DNA of 64,000 nt, taken from Leptasterias polaris (taxonomy: Eukaryota; Echinodermata; Asteroidea; Forcipulatida; Asteriidae). How positions within the stretch are numbered: position 1 is the first letter of the stretch; each line of letters opens with the position of its first letter. Made by a program: the position numbers and the translations under genes. The stretch is from contig JAZGTN010000009.1 of assembly GCA_037783415.1 (NCBI GenBank), positions 7,750,001 through 7,814,000 of the forward strand. The letters are read 5' to 3'. Under the pieces are notes generated by a model, which saw only the letters and a list, made by a program, of their open reading frames with translations, was not told where the DNA came from and did no database searches. This document shows, in pieces, positions 1-11,400 of the stretch.

Positions 1-403
1 TAGCTATCTAGCCTGTGCCTGTCACCCTCCAGGGTTTTGCAATGACATTTGACCTCTACTGACTTCTACATTGAAGAGGGAGTGTCTACACATCAAGCAA
101 TCTGCCATTGAGTGTGGACAGACGTCTTTACCATCAGGAGAGACTTGTGCAAGTTTATCTTTTTAACTCTATGGCCAACCATAGAGAAAGGGGCCAACAG
201 ACATCTTTAGGACCAGGAAAGATAAATACAAGTTTGACTTTTTAACTCCATGGCCAACAGCCATCTTTAGCACCAGGAGAGATTTATGCAAGTTTATGTT
301 TTTAACTCTATGGCCAAACATTTTGATGGCTTTTCATGACTGCATTGTTGACCTAGTGACAGAGTTTTGGATGGATCATTGATACTTTAGCCTGAATGTA
401 AAG
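1..403 (+). other. presumed 5' UTR/upstream of dixin exon 1
   Basis: Noncoding sequence before the start codon. No clear TATA box or splice acceptor is visible. About half is a degenerate tandem repeat (listed separately). Whether transcription starts inside the window cannot be decided from the sequence. Confidence 0.35.
120..317 (+). repeat. degenerate ~65-75 bp tandem repeat, about 3 copies
   Basis: The motifs ATCTTTAGGACCAGGA, GCAAGTTTATSTTTTTAACTC and TATGGCCAAC recur in the same order three times (from about 122, 200 and 258). The copies are diverged and of slightly unequal length. It lies 90-280 bp before the dixin start codon. Confidence 0.7.
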
Positions 404-481
404 ATGTCGACAACAGCATCCCCGGTTCCATCAGCGCCTAAAGGCAAAGGAGGCTCATCACACTCATGGGAGGAATGGACG
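404..481 (+). CDS. DIXDC1: dixin exon 1 (start codon)
   Basis: ATG at 404 is the first Met after an in-frame TGA at 380-382. The exon encodes 26 residues ending SHSWEEWT and stops at ACG|GTGAGT in phase 0, so it joins exon 2 directly to give WEEWT then QQLQAYVAW, placing the CH domain start at the junction. The N-terminal 20 residues are Ser/Pro/Gly/Lys-rich and look disordered. The next exon is 39.7 kb away, so expression evidence is needed to prove use. The alternative first exon at 30261 competes for the same acceptor. Confidence 0.7.
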
Positions 482-1065
482 GTGAGTTACATAAACAGAA
501 ATTACTCTCTTTCTCTGCTGATCTCGGACTGACAGGTTTCTTGCTCGAGTCTTGAAGTTGAACTAATGTTAGACTGATAGTTATAAGATGATCACGTGTT
601 TGGGTTTGACCATCTTGGAAACATTTAAGACGGCTAAAGTTTATAATGTCGCTAAGCAATTAAAAAAAATTCTAGGTACGGGCAGTACAGTAAATGTTAG
701 CTGGGAGCCTGCCATTCACATACGGTGCATGGTATTTTGACTGGTAATCCAACTCTTCTATGACATACACATGAGGCCCAGTTTGTATTCATTGCAGTAA
801 TTGGAACAATTTAAATAGGGTTGCTTACATGTAGGCCAAACAAAATAATATGTGTGTTTCCTATTACACTGACCAAAAATTTAGGGTAGGCTACAATGTA
901 GGGACAAAAGAACATTTCATTTTGACAGAATATTTTATTGCTCCAAAACTTAGGGTAGGAACGAATGTTAAAAACATTTTTGCCCTTGCACGTTAATTTC
1001 CTGCATACATGAACACCCTAAAAATGACATACATCTAGTCCAATGCCAGTATTACAGAAGTCCCA
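482..1065. other. start of intron 1, nothing recognised
   Basis: AT-rich intronic DNA after the exon 1 donor GTGAGT. No coding potential, inverted termini or tandem structure seen. Confidence 0.6.
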
Positions 1066-1589
1066 CAGATGCATAAGAGACTTCAACGTTTGCAGAACTG
1101 GGCTGCTCGTGTTATCTTTAGGTTAGATCGCCGTCATGATGCCATGCCTCATCTAATCTATCGCTTCATTGGTTACCAATTAAACAGAGGATTGTTATTT
1201 AAGATTCTTTTATTTGTAATACAAATTCTTTCATAATCAGGCACCAGAGTATGTTAATGAGTGTCTTGAGTTGTATCGACCTTTGCGTACAAATCTTCGC
1301 TCCAATGCAGATCCATTTCGGCTAACTTTTCCCATGACTCGAACATTAGTAAGGCAGGAGATCGTACATTCACTGTTACAGCAGCTAAGGAGTGGAATGA
1401 ACTTCACCCCTACATGTATATTAAATCTGCTCCATCAGTGAATGTGTTTAAGAAGCTCCTCAAAACATACCTCTTTCCTAATTGATGTATTATTTTTGGT
1501 TTGTTAATGTTTAATGATTTGTTGATATTGCTCATTACTAATGTAAACGCTGTGATACAGTTATTACTATGAATAGTGTACCTAAATGC

Positions 1590-1616
<27 letters not shown>
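1066..1616 (+). mobile_element. CR1/L2-like LINE 3' end, decayed
   Basis: Translation across frames gives the C-terminal reverse-transcriptase region of CR1/L2/Jockey-type non-LTR elements: LQRLQNWAARVIFRLDRRHD, then GYQLNRGLLFKIL, APEYVNECLELYRPLRTNL, GDRTFTVTAAKEWNELHPY and FKKLLKTYLFPN followed by a stop. At least two frameshifts break it. An (ATA/TAA)n tail at 1591-1616 fits a LINE 3' end about 110 bp after the stop. It is 5'-truncated, lacks the catalytic domains and is inactive. Confidence 0.85.
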
Positions 1617-1620
<4 letters not shown>

Positions 1621-1642
1621 TAAATATAAATAGAAGTGTCCT

Positions 1643-2026
1643 GGGCTTGATTTTACAAAGCACTAAGATTCATTTTAAGATGAGTTCTTCAGTTGTCAGT
1701 ATTACCATAATGCTTTGTATTGTGACGTCAAACTTTGCTTATCAATTAACCCTCCTACTGTTCGCAACATTTTCAAGTGAGTTGACCAACCATTTGAAAC
1801 CATTCAACTGCCAAAGTTGTGTATGGTGGCACAACTGTGCACAGAACTAACTGTGTACTGTGTACATGTACATGTATGCATTCCCTCATGGTATCATATT
1901 GCAAGGCTGACATAGCTTATCTATCATTCAAAACCACAGTGAATGGTATTGAATGGTCAGACAGCAAGAGGGTTAAGATTGATTTGCAGTTAAAGATCAA
2001 TCTTAGCTCTTTGTGAAATTGAGCCC
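1643..2026. mobile_element. TIR MITE (GGGCTYGATTT family) hosting a TTAA element
   Basis: The ends are inverted: GGGCTTGATTTTACAAAG on the left and CTTTGTGAAATTGAGCCC on the right, with subterminal AAGATTGATCTTAA-type palindromes. A second element (1750-1972) sits inside. Related arms occur at 2061-2350 and 13753-13912. Confidence 0.75.
1750..1972. mobile_element. piggyBac-like MITE, TTAA-flanked
   Basis: Starts CCCTCCTACTG, ends with the degenerate inverted copy CAGCAAGAGGG, and has TTAA on both sides (1746-1749 and 1973-1976). TTAA target duplications and CCC termini are typical of piggyBac elements. No transposase. A close relative is at 35553-35769. Confidence 0.75.
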
Positions 2027-2060
2027 AGTACCATAATTCCTTCCTCCATGCCTTTACTGA

Positions 2061-2350
2061 GAAATTAATGCCATGCTCTTACAAAAACATAGTATCCACG
2101 TTCGATTTCACAAACACCAAATTCATCTTTTAGAAGAGCCTGCTGTCAACATTTACATACAGTAGTGGTTTGTATTGTGACATCACACCATTGTGCACAG
2201 AACTAACTGTGTACATGTACATGTATGCATTCCCTCATGGTATCATATTGCAAGGCTGACATAGCTTATCTATCATTCAAAACCACAGTGACTAACTAAG
2301 ATTGATACACAGTTAAGATCAATCTTAAATCTTTGTGAAATCGACCCCAG
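2061..2350. mobile_element. second, diverged copy of the 1643-2026 MITE
   Basis: About 150 bp (2188-2335) repeats the sequence at 1833-2015, including the GTGCACAGAACTAACTGTG and CAAGGCTGACATAGC motifs, and it ends CTTTGTGAAATCGACCC. It looks like an internally deleted copy of the same composite element, close beside it. Confidence 0.6.
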
Positions 2351-3194
2351 GGCTGTGCACCATGTTTTGATAAATCATGCTTAGATTTAGAAGGAGTTAC
2401 TGAGTCCTGACTGACCCCTTTCACACTTGTAAACATGTGAAAGGTACTACAGGAAGTTGTAAAGGAAAGTTGTTAATTTAAAGCCATTTCCTGTTTGGAT
2501 CACTTCATTACTTGTTTTTCATGGTTCGAAAATTAATAGCTTGTATCCACACACCACTTCCATAGACCACAGTCTGCAGTCAGTCAAACCATAGAGAAAG
2601 GATGTCAAACCATGGTCAAACCACAGTCCCTAATTATAACGCCAATTTGTAGGGGCTTGAAGTACCCACTGGACCGCTGGGCTGAGTCGTTTATTCATTC
2701 ATTCATTCATTCATTCATTGCTGGTTTATTCATTTAAAATATCACATGGCAGCCAAGGGCTGAATTGAGGACATTTTGTACTATCAAGTCAAAAGGATAA
2801 AAAGAAAGAAGTAAATTTAAAACAAGTAAATAAAGCAAGTCAACTTATTTTTGAAGTAATTGGGCACTCAGGCAATGACCAGGGGCATGGAGGTACATGT
2901 AATTGCCCTGATTGCCTTCATGAAGTACATCAGCCCTGGTAGGGTGTGCCCCTAATTTTTCAGTGACTAGCCAGCAGGACCAGTTACATGTAGCTTGTCA
3001 TTCCACTGTCCACGGCCTTTCTCACTGGTCAATGATTCAAATTAATGTACATGTAGGGATCTGCTTTTCAGCACTAAACTAGCCAGCCGGACCACTTGGA
3101 GAGAGTTTTGACTGGTCCTCATGTGTTTTAACTGGCATTTGGCCAGCGGACCACTGTTACAAGGGAGAATGCTACATGTACATGTACCTGTACA
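2351..3194. other. intron 1: ATTC microsatellite and GGCCAG repeat fragment
   Basis: A short (ATTC)n run lies at 2695-2720. From about 2930 to 3165 there is a copy of a family rich in GACTAGCCAGCAGGACCAGT / CTGGCATTTGGCCAGC, also seen at 8445-8585, 18030-18080 and 30960-31160. Nothing coding. Confidence 0.5.
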
Positions 3195-3425
3195 ATAGAC
3201 CCTTCCCATGAAATATGCTAATTACATTCACGCATGCGTACAGACCCTGCTGGTTGGCAAACGCCATAGAGTTGTGCACTAAGTACATGTAGACGCACAA
3301 GCGCGTCTGCGTCACGCCACCATCAGCCCCACACAAAAAGGCGCAATGTTCCATCATTTTGCCAACCAGCAGTGTAAGTGCGCACGCGTGATGTGCAATT
3401 TAAATATTTCATGGGAAGGGTCTAT
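3195..3425. mobile_element. foldback MITE with ATAGACCCTTCCCATGAAAT ends
   Basis: The left end ATAGACCCTTCCCATGAAAT is mirrored by ATTTCATGGGAAGGGTCTAT at the right end, and inside there is a second inverted pair TGCTGGTTGGCAAA / TTTGCCAACCAGCA. The interior is GC-rich with several CpGs. No ORF. Superfamily unknown. Confidence 0.85.
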
Positions 3426-3860
3426 TATGTACAATGTTTAAAGACTTGACTTCCCAGTTACATGTAAAAGTTGCCAAGTGAATACCATGTCAGTCAGTAA
3501 AAGACGCCCACAAATGTTTTGGCTAGTTACCCACTGTTGTCATGGATCATACCCTTTATAACCCATGGAGTTCAATGAGTTTTCATGGTTGTTGAGAGAT
3601 CATTGCAGGCCAGGTAAAATAAAAAAATTGGTTCTCATCTTTTCTTTAAATTCGTAATGATTGATAATAACTTTTTTTCCCCCCCGAACCTAACTTGGTA
3701 TCTGTATGTGAAAATCACAGAATACAGTTTCAGGAATTTAAGTTCCCCCAAGCTTTTTTTACAAGGGGATCACGGAAAACAAAGATACATGATTTGAAAG
3801 TTGTAGTCTCTAGTCTTTACAAAGGCAAACAAACCCCTTGCTCTATAGTCTATCAATCAA

Positions 3861-4487
3861 TCAACGTCGTACGCCACTGGCGCCTTGACGACTATGACTA
3901 CGCAACACCATTGAAGATTTTGCCGGCTGTTTCATTGGAGGGATGGACGAGCAGGCCGTCGCCACGTCAACCAGAGTGGCTGCTGTGGAGCCCGTCCAAC
4001 GGCGTAGGCCATCTACCCAGCGAAACCGAGGCCTCCCTGGGGTGCATCGTGACCCGGTTGGCTGTCCGTTGACCAAAGTTGTGTGGTTCGTGTGGCGTTG
4101 GAAGTGACCAAGCCACGCCCATTGTTGATTCATCAGGGTGGCCTGTGTGAGTTGCCAACGGTCGCCAATTCTTTGCTCGAGTTCCTGGTTCGAGACAAAG
4201 TCGCTCCATATGATACCAAGCAGTTTCCTCCACATAGTTCTGCCAAACGCATCTATGGCTTTCCCACTGGTGACAGTCACTGTCCATGTCGACGCGCCAT
4301 ACAACATCTTGGAGAGAATGAGAGCTCTCGCGAGATGGAGTTTGGTTTCAGTGCGGATGCGGGGTTTCTTGAGGTAAACCAAATCATTTGACAATTTTGT
4401 ATCAAACGTACTTGTGTACTTTAAGTTAACAATGCCATATATGATTTGTGTGTGGGCTTGGAAAGAGTGGAAGTTTGTCACGTACAC
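3861..4487 (-). pseudogene. non-LTR retrotransposon reverse-transcriptase C-terminal fragment
   Basis: An uninterrupted minus-strand frame of 208 codons. It carries the post-catalytic region common to RTE-like and related LINE proteins: TKLHLARALILSKMLYGAST, then FGRTMWRKLLGIIW.DFVSNQELEQR, WAWLGHFQRH and GRPRFRWVDGLRRW. The catalytic YADD block and the endonuclease are absent, so this is a 5'-truncated insertion. Just beyond its 3' end is a TTGATTGATTGA run, like short tandem tails of RTE-type elements. The frame is still open, so the insertion is younger than the LINE at 1066. RTE versus another clade cannot be decided here. Confidence 0.8.
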
Positions 4488-5623
4488 ATTTTTATTGTGG
4501 TAGAATTAATAACACGTGTCTGATTTATTTTGAATGCGCTCAATCCTTTCAATGTTTTATGGTGTCTCAAAATGTTTTAACATGTTTACATGTAAGTTGA
4601 GATACTAAAGGCCTACAGGGTTCTCCTCATAATGCTCAAGCTACATGTAAGTGTAATACGCGCAAATTGCATGCCCATACGCGCAACTTTTGGCAGATAC
4701 GCCAAAAAAGTTTTGTTCCCCCTTTTTTGTTTGACTAAAATCATCAAGATAAAACCAAATAGATTGCTCCATATTGCACAGTAGGACTTTGACTAAGATA
4801 AACATCAAACAATAATCATTCCGAGGACCTCTTTTTGAACTCGGTGTGCTTTGACTTAAATTGGCGTCCAGTGCTCCACAATTTTGAAAAATCCTGATGA
4901 AAATCCTGGCCTACTTGTAGTAAATTACTACAAATCTTGGATACATGCTGCACAGTACATGTATGGTTTTTTGTACAAAACTGTAACATTTTTGCAAAAT
5001 ATAATTTTTTTTAATTATTTTTTTATAAACCACATGCAGTAATTCAATGATTTGATGTTTTGTATGCTCCATTAGGGTCACCAGCATATAACGCATTTCC
5101 ACTCATCCAAGCATTCAGGCCAATTTCCTTTAATCATCACAAGTCAACCAGAAATGTTCTAGAACGCTATAGTATATTTCTTTTCAAAGTGTGGGGGAAA
5201 TGGTTCATGAATGAACAGTGCAAACCTACCCCTGCTGGGATCCTACTACTATTGATGATTACAATGCACATTAGACAACATAAAGAAACAATGTATAGTA
5301 CTCTCTCACTGAGATGCATGCCTTTGAAGTACAATGTACATGTACATGTAACAAACACTACCAGTGAGCATGGAGAAGGTCCTTTCTCTGTTGTAACAGG
5401 GTTACAGGACCCAAAGTTTCCAGTATTTTGACATTTGTACAGGGCACATTCTTAGATATTGCTCTGGTACATTACACAAATGTACATCATGGAGGAAGGA
5501 AAAGCCACGGCTACATCATCTGTACACGATACATGTAGTACAATGTACAGTGTATTACATGTATATCATTTTCTTGTGCATTGCAGTATCGATGCCCTTT
5601 AATTTATGTACACTGTATGAATC
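4488..5623. other. intron 1, nothing recognised
   Basis: AT-rich, with scattered TACATGTA motifs and short simple repeats. Open frames here lack composition or motif support. Confidence 0.5.
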
Positions 5624-5693
5624 CCCCCCCCACTCCTCCCCCCACTCCTCCCCCCACTCCTCCCCCCACTCCTCCCCCCACTCCTCCCCCCAT
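5624..5693 (+). repeat. 12-bp minisatellite CCCCCCACTCCT, ~6 copies
   Basis: Near-perfect head-to-tail copies of CCCCCCACTCCT, strongly C-biased on the plus strand, followed 65 bp later by a pure C run (5758-5769). Pro/Thr repeat translations of this stretch are artefacts. Confidence 0.95.
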
Positions 5694-6119
5694 ACCAATA
5701 TTTTCAGGTTTTGAATGTTCATCTTTTTTATCCCGACTGCACACAGTCTCTGAAACACCCCCCCCCCCCTTTCTCCTTGCAGTCTAGTTGTATGACAGGG
5801 AACATGTTTTTCAATCCGGACAGCCCCTAAGGCCAGGGACTTGGATTATTGGGTTAATACCAATCATCAGCAAAAATGTGATTAGTTTCAATCTGGAAGC
5901 TGACTGACTAATCTCCAGAGGATTTAGTGTCCCTTTTACATACTCTGCCAAGGTCATGAAAATGGCTTTTGCAGATCCTCCAAGAGTATTTACCATGTTT
6001 ACTGGATGTTAATTTTGCATCGGGGATAACAAATTTAATTAGTTTGTTTAACACCAATGTGTATTATTAAGCTCTGTGTACTTTGTACATGTACTTTTCC
6101 GAGTTCTGTTTAAAAAAAA

Positions 6120-6215
6120 AACCTCGGGCAAATCACTCCGGTAGGATTCAGACCCACCACTTTTGCCTTGCTAGAGCAGATGTCTTAACACCAGACCACC
6201 AAGCTAGCCCGATGG
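6120..6215 (-). mobile_element. tRNA-derived SINE head fragment
   Basis: On the minus strand there is a box A-like GGTCTGGTGTTAAGACATC and a box B-like GGGTCTGAATCCTACC about 35 bp later. The same head (GGTCTAGTGGTAAGACATCT … GGGTTCAAACCCC) is found at 20830 and 58740. Too diverged for a working tRNA. Confidence 0.65.
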
Positions 6216-7107
6216 CTGGAGGCAGTTTGAATTTGATGTTTTAGTAAACTTGTTCCGTCTCGTCCCACAATTATTCCGTCACAGGTTCTGTAGTCAGAAC
6301 CTGGTATTGTCAGATTTTTCCAACGTGACACTAAATTGCTTTGGGTTTGCCCAGTACGGCTCTTAAAACCAAAGATAAACACCAAGTAAAAAATGCCTTA
6401 GTTCGGAGGACCTCTCTTCAATTCAGTGTGTTCTGGCCAAACTTTCAAAAATTTGGTTTAAGAATGCCCCAAAGTTTTGGAAAAACCCGGTTAGAACCCT
6501 GTCCCCCCTTCAATCCCACTGTGTTTTGTAGAGCTCAACGTCCATGATAAAAATTAGATTAACTTAATTTTCCAATTGGCTAGAGCGTTCCTTCAAACGC
6601 TGTCCATTTCCACCATGTGTTCATGCAGTTTGATAAATTAAATGCAGTGCACACTTTCCCCCAAGGGAATGATTTATCAGATAAAATCTGAATTTTAAGT
6701 CGATTACGCTACATCTCAAGGGCCCATACAGTATCACAGCATGGATATTGTAATCACATAATAAGCTATTAAGGTACTGTGGAGATGCTCTCTTGGAATG
6801 TTAGAAGGACGCTTGCATCTTGTCATTCTGTAATTATAAATGCATCAAGGAGTCCGAGATGCATAATTAATATCCTCCTAGACCTTGTACATTAAAGGTG
6901 TTATCGTACATGATTTGTAACCTTGATAAAAACATCATTGTTTAATTTTAGTCTGAACGCTTACTGGTTATGAAGTTCATACATGTACTAGAGCAATTTT
7001 TTGGCGTGAAATATTTCCCTGTATAATGAGTCATGTTCGAGAAAACTGTCTTCTGAAAACCTAAAAAAAAAAACAATCAGCTGACTTTGGTTATTACAAC
7101 CCAAATT
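6216..7107. other. intron 1; MITE fragment at its 3' end
   Basis: Mostly unrecognised. From about 6893 to 7085 there is a copy of the repeat that reads …ACATCATTGTTTAA… followed by GTCTGAACGCTTACTGG. It is the unoccupied counterpart of the site at 53866-54600, where a TTAA element has inserted. Confidence 0.55.
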
Positions 7108-7488
7108 AAAGGCACTGTACTGTACACGTTTGGTAATTACTCAAAATATATACATGTACTAGCATAAAAACTTACTTGGTAACCAGCAACGGAGAGCTGT
7201 TGATAGTATAAAACATTGTGAGAAACCACTCCCTCTGAAGTAACGTTGTTTTTGAGAAAGAGGTAACTTCTCACTAAAATAATAAAAGACTTTTGGCCAG
7301 AAGCCTTTTATTCCTATCTGAAAGCACACTACATGTAATTTGTACAACAAGGGTGTTTTTTCTTTCATCATTTTCTTCAACTTCAATGACCAATTGAGCC
7401 CAAATTTTCACAGGCTTGTTATTTATGTTGGATTACACCAAGTGAGAATACTGGTCTTTGACAATTACCAAACGTGTTCAGTGCCTTT
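7108..7488. mobile_element. AAAGGCACTG MITE, copy 1
   Basis: The ends are inverted: AAAGGCACTG…ACACGTTTGGTAATTACTC on the left and AATTACCAAACGTGTTCAG.GCCTTT on the right, with TTAA at both borders. Inside are the family's diagnostic blocks (CTTGGTAACCAGCAAYGGAG, CCTTTTATT…TCTGAAAGCAC). Copies in the window: 12507, 16881 and 53046. Confidence 0.85.
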
Positions 7489-7680
7489 AAGGACAATATG
7501 TTTTAAAAAGTACATGCTGAAAATTGTGCATGGGTTTTTCACTGCTTTCTCCTGACTCACAAAACGAATTAAGCCAGAATTTTCACAGGTTTGTTATTTC
7601 ATGTTGATCACACAAAACATGAACACTGTCTGCAACTATTTTGTCAGCTCTACCAATCCTGTACATGTACCTTTAAAGGG
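7489..7680. mobile_element. arm of a second MITE family (CAATCCTGTA…CCTTT end)
   Basis: Ends GTCAGCTCTACCAATCCTG…CCTTTAAA, which is the inverted form of the left end at 14892 and resembles 31830-31985. It directly abuts the 3' end of the preceding MITE. Confidence 0.6.
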
Positions 7681-9379
7681 ATAATTTAGTCTACATGTAG
7701 TTTTCGATGTTGCAATCCAGCGGTCCCTATAAAAAAGCCCAGAACTAAAAAACTGGACTCTGGGCATTGGTCCAGCTGTTATTTCAAGTCCTGATAGTGA
7801 TACAGTCGTTTTGACCTGCTGTAGTGCATGCCTGCTTTAAGTTCCAGAATGTCCATCCCATGGTCAGTCAGGATGCACAATAAAATACAGCATTTTGCAA
7901 TGATGCAGTCAGTCTTAGGGGTAGGGCTCAATTTCAATGAGCAGTAGAAGGTGTCCCAGGCATTCTTAAAAAGACTTTCTGTAGGCCGTCCATCATGCGA
8001 TGTGCCCGTTGGTGACACGCTGCTTCTCTCAGAATACTGCGCTTGCCATTTACATGTTTTACAGGGCGCTAAATGTATAAGTGCCATAAACCTGGGCTTT
8101 GGGCCTGATGTCTCCTGAAGCAATGTCAGGTCAGGCAGTCTCCAAGAAGAAAAAAACACATCATTCTCTGTATTGTAGGTTTTGAGGCATTGCATTCTGA
8201 GGTTTTAATACCTTCACATTTCAATGTGAAACATGATTTTCTTGGTGGTTGTTAGCTGTTGGGAAAATTATATCTTGTGAACTACTGAAGTTTTTCCCTT
8301 TCGAACACAGTTGGCAGGGTTTGCCCCGAAAAGCACATCATTCTATGGGACGTGAGCGCAGAAATCCGCAATAAGCAGAGCCTTGAAATTGGGCCCTGTT
8401 ATGTACAGTATGTAACTTGTCTTTTCACTACTCCGTCAGCTTTTTCACTGGTCCATAGTTCATATTAAATAGGGATGCTTTTCAACACTGAACTAGCCAG
8501 CCGGACCACTTGGAGTGAATATTGACTGGTCCTCAGGTGTTTTAACTGGCATTTGGCCCGGTGGACCACTGTTAAGGGAGAATGCTGATTGGCTGTCCAA
8601 GTTGCCTGGACATTTTACCAGGGTGTGCCAAGGCCCTTGTTGTTACAGGCTAATAATTTAATGTGTAAATCCTCATGTTATTTTAATCTCAAGTGTTAGA
8701 AAAATCCATACTTTCAGATTATCTCTTAAATGGACATGTTACGCATGAGTTGACACCCGGAATGTCACCATTGTCTAGTTAAAGGCTGTTGATGGATACA
8801 CTTTGTAGAACCATGGAGGAAGAAATATGTTAGAACCATACATGTACATGTAGATTTGAAGGCTGTTTAGACAGATTTCACAGAAAACCAGACCATGGCA
8901 GCCGAAATGCCCACAACGGTCTACAAGATTTGACTTACATACTTCCACTCAACCCAAAAGATAAATGTATACGTCATGTCCTGAACTAACAATTTTGAAG
9001 TTTCTATTTTATGAAATTATAAATTTCTGATTTTGTTTCAGACATTTTTACTGGGAAATTTGTGTTTGAAAAAACCAACTAAATTAGGCCTTAAATATGT
9101 CGGCCATAAGATTAAGAGTGATTTTTTAAACAGAAATCCATCGTCTGAAAAGGGTACACTTTGAACCATACATATACAATATAAAAAGCCTTTCCTGTTT
9201 AAACAAAATTAAATAATAATGAGGGGGGGGGGGTTGGGTGGGGGAGACTTGCCCTGACCCATCCCTGTATTTTCACTTTCACTTAATCATTTCCAACCAA
9301 AATTTTAAGTCACTTTATACCTGATTTGTTTTTATCAAATAATACACCATAAGGGAAACTGACATAAGGGAAATTTTAA
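7681..9379. other. intron 1, fragments of dispersed repeats only
   Basis: About 8320-8400 ends CAGAGCCTTGAAATTGGGCCC, an arm of the GGCCCAATTTCAT MITE family. About 8445-8585 is a copy of the CTAGCCAGCCGGACC / CTGGCATTTGGCC family. A G-run lies at 9220-9245. No gene seen. Confidence 0.5.
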
Positions 9380-9545
9380 AGGATTTTGGGGTTGAACAAA
9401 GAAAAATTGACTGGAGCGGGATTTGAACCAACGACCTACATGTACGGATAAACATGCCGGCGCTCTACCAACTGAGATAGCCCTATGTTGGCAGTCTCCC
9501 TATTTTGTCAATATCTTTGTTCGGGGTTGCTGATTTGTTTTTGTC
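9380..9545 (-). mobile_element. tRNA-like SINE (GCTAGATAGCTCAG family), minus strand
   Basis: The reverse strand reads a box A region CTCAGTTGGTAGAGCGCCGG and box B GTTGGTTCAAATCCCGC, followed by TCAATTTTTCTTTGTTCAAC. Upstream of the tRNA part is the family's GACAAAATAGGGAGACTGCC block. The anticodon arm carries an extra TACATGTA-type insertion, so it is not a tRNA gene. Confidence 0.8.
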
Positions 9546-9971
9546 CGAAAACACTTTCGAGTCATTTATCAATCCTTACAACTTACCCCCCCACTTTGGG
9601 AAATACTTTCCTCATCAGGACAATCCTAAACCAAAACAAGTACTCTCGTAAATTTATACTTTTCTTGACTTCCTAAACAATCCATAAAAACCACACCCTT
9701 GTGTAATGATGACACATGTTGCTGTAAGAAAAGAAATCAATTGGCTTTTAGGAATTGACAGTGCATGAATGACATTGTCTGTGTGAAAGGTGTGACTGAT
9801 TATTGATTATGAGTTATTGATTTATTCTTAGAAAAAAGTGGCGGACAGTCTGTATTGTTCCCATCCGTTGAAACGTAACATTGTGAACAGCGACTCAATA
9901 CTAATCCTTAATGTTCTTTTAAACCCTTCGTTCTTGTTTTACTGGTTGATTTAACACAATTACTCATGTAG

Positions 9972-10800
9972 TCTGAAGGGTTGAGTGGGCGATTGGAAAT
10001 ATCCAAGCAGTATCTTCAGTCTTGTTCTAATGTTAACAGTGTAGGCCTAGACATTGGAACAGTAAGCCTGCCAGAATGGTTGAGTTTCGACTTTGGAAAT
10101 AAAGCAGTCTCTTTGTTCTTGTTTACTGTCATGGTTTTACATGTTTCTATTATAATAAAAATCTACATGTAGACATTGGAACAGTAAGCCAGCAAGAAGG
10201 GTTGAGTTGTGACATTGGAACTATCCAAGCAGTCTCTTCGTTCTTGTTAGACTTGTCATGGTTTAACAGAGTACTCTATCTAGACATTGGAATAGTACAT
10301 GTAAGCCAGCCAGAAGGGTTGAGTTGCGACATTCGAAATATCCAAGCGTTATCTTCGTTCTTGTTCTACTGTCATGGTTTTAAGTCTACTCTACCTAGAC
10401 ATTGGAACAGTAAGCAGACAGAAGGGTCAAGTTCTGCGACTTTGGAAATATCCAAACAATATCTTCGTTCTTGTTCTACTGTCATGGTTTAACAGTGTAC
10501 TCTAACCAGAAATTGGAACAGTAAGCCAGCAAGAAGGGTTGAGTTGTGATATTGGAAATATCCAAGCAGTAGCTTCGTTCTTGTTCTACTGTCATGGTTT
10601 AATTACGCTCTACCTAGACATTGGAAGAGTACACCAGACAGAAGAGTTGAGTTGTGACATTGGAAATATTCAAAAAGTATCTTCGTTATTGTTCTACTGT
10701 CATGGTTTAACAGTGTAGGCATATTTTACCTAGACATTGGAACAGTAAGCCAGCCAGAAGGGTTGAGTTGACGACATTGGAAATATCCAAGCGGTAGAAT
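9972..10800 (+). repeat. ~113-bp tandem repeat, 7 diverged copies
   Basis: GACATTGGAAYAGTAAGCC recurs at about 10047, 10172, 10283, 10400, 10513, 10619 and 10735 (spacing 106-125 bp). Each is followed by GAAGGGTTGAGTT, GGAAATATCCAAGC and CTTGTTCTACTGTCATGG. Copies differ by substitutions and small indels, so this is an old array. No continuous frame. Confidence 0.92.
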
Positions 10801-11214
10801 TCTTGTCGGATTTTAACAGACAGCATTGATTTGAGAACATATTTCTGTTCAAAGGAGCTTGTGATTTCTCATTGGATTACATGGTGTTTCACTTTAATTA
10901 AGTCAATCAATGACACTTTATGAGGTATGTATAATTTTTGTACATGAAGGCTGAAGCAAAATAGAAAAAGAACAAAGAAAAAAATCATTATACTGTTATT
11001 TCTTATTTTTAAATGTTGTTTGTATTTGTCAGATATGTTTTGTTCATCGGACACTTAATATTTCTTTATTATATATTTCTGGTAATGAAACCAAGGATGC
11101 CTCATAAGTGAACTTAATCAATGTAGCTTGCATGCCCGAGGAAACCTGTAAACAAGAGTGCTACTGTAGCTATGTACATGTGTATGTGAACGAGAAACAC
11201 TGGGGTTAACCCGC
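10801..11214. other. intron 1, nothing recognised
   Basis: AT-rich sequence without repeat boundaries or coding signals. Confidence 0.55.
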
Positions 11215-11400
11215 CTACTCTTCCTCAAAGGTGTTTTGGGTTCCTTTCTTTTATGGGCACTACCAATCCTAGTGCATGGGACCTACGGCTTAATGGTACA
11301 TGTAACGGAACAAAAGTGCCACGACCGGGACTCGAACCCGCACTCTGGTGATCAGAAACACCAGAGCTTGAGTCTGGACAGTGCTCTCGATTGGTTGTAG
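11215..11400 (-). mobile_element. tRNA Ser/Leu-like SINE, minus strand
   Basis: The minus strand shows a class II tRNA-like head (long variable arm region GCTCTGGTGTTTCTGATC) and box B GAGTGCGGGTTCGAGTCCCGG, then GTCCCATGCACTAGGATTGG. Shares head and GGGACCTACGGCTT block with 35800-36090. Confidence 0.7.

Noticed and set aside
3695..4391. Plus-strand frames over the RT fragment
   Set aside because: They are shadows of the minus-strand retrotransposon frame, which has the recognisable RT C-terminal motifs.
5581..5787. Pro/Thr-repeat protein
   Set aside because: It is a direct translation of the CCCCCCACTCCT minisatellite; no start context or flanking coding signal.
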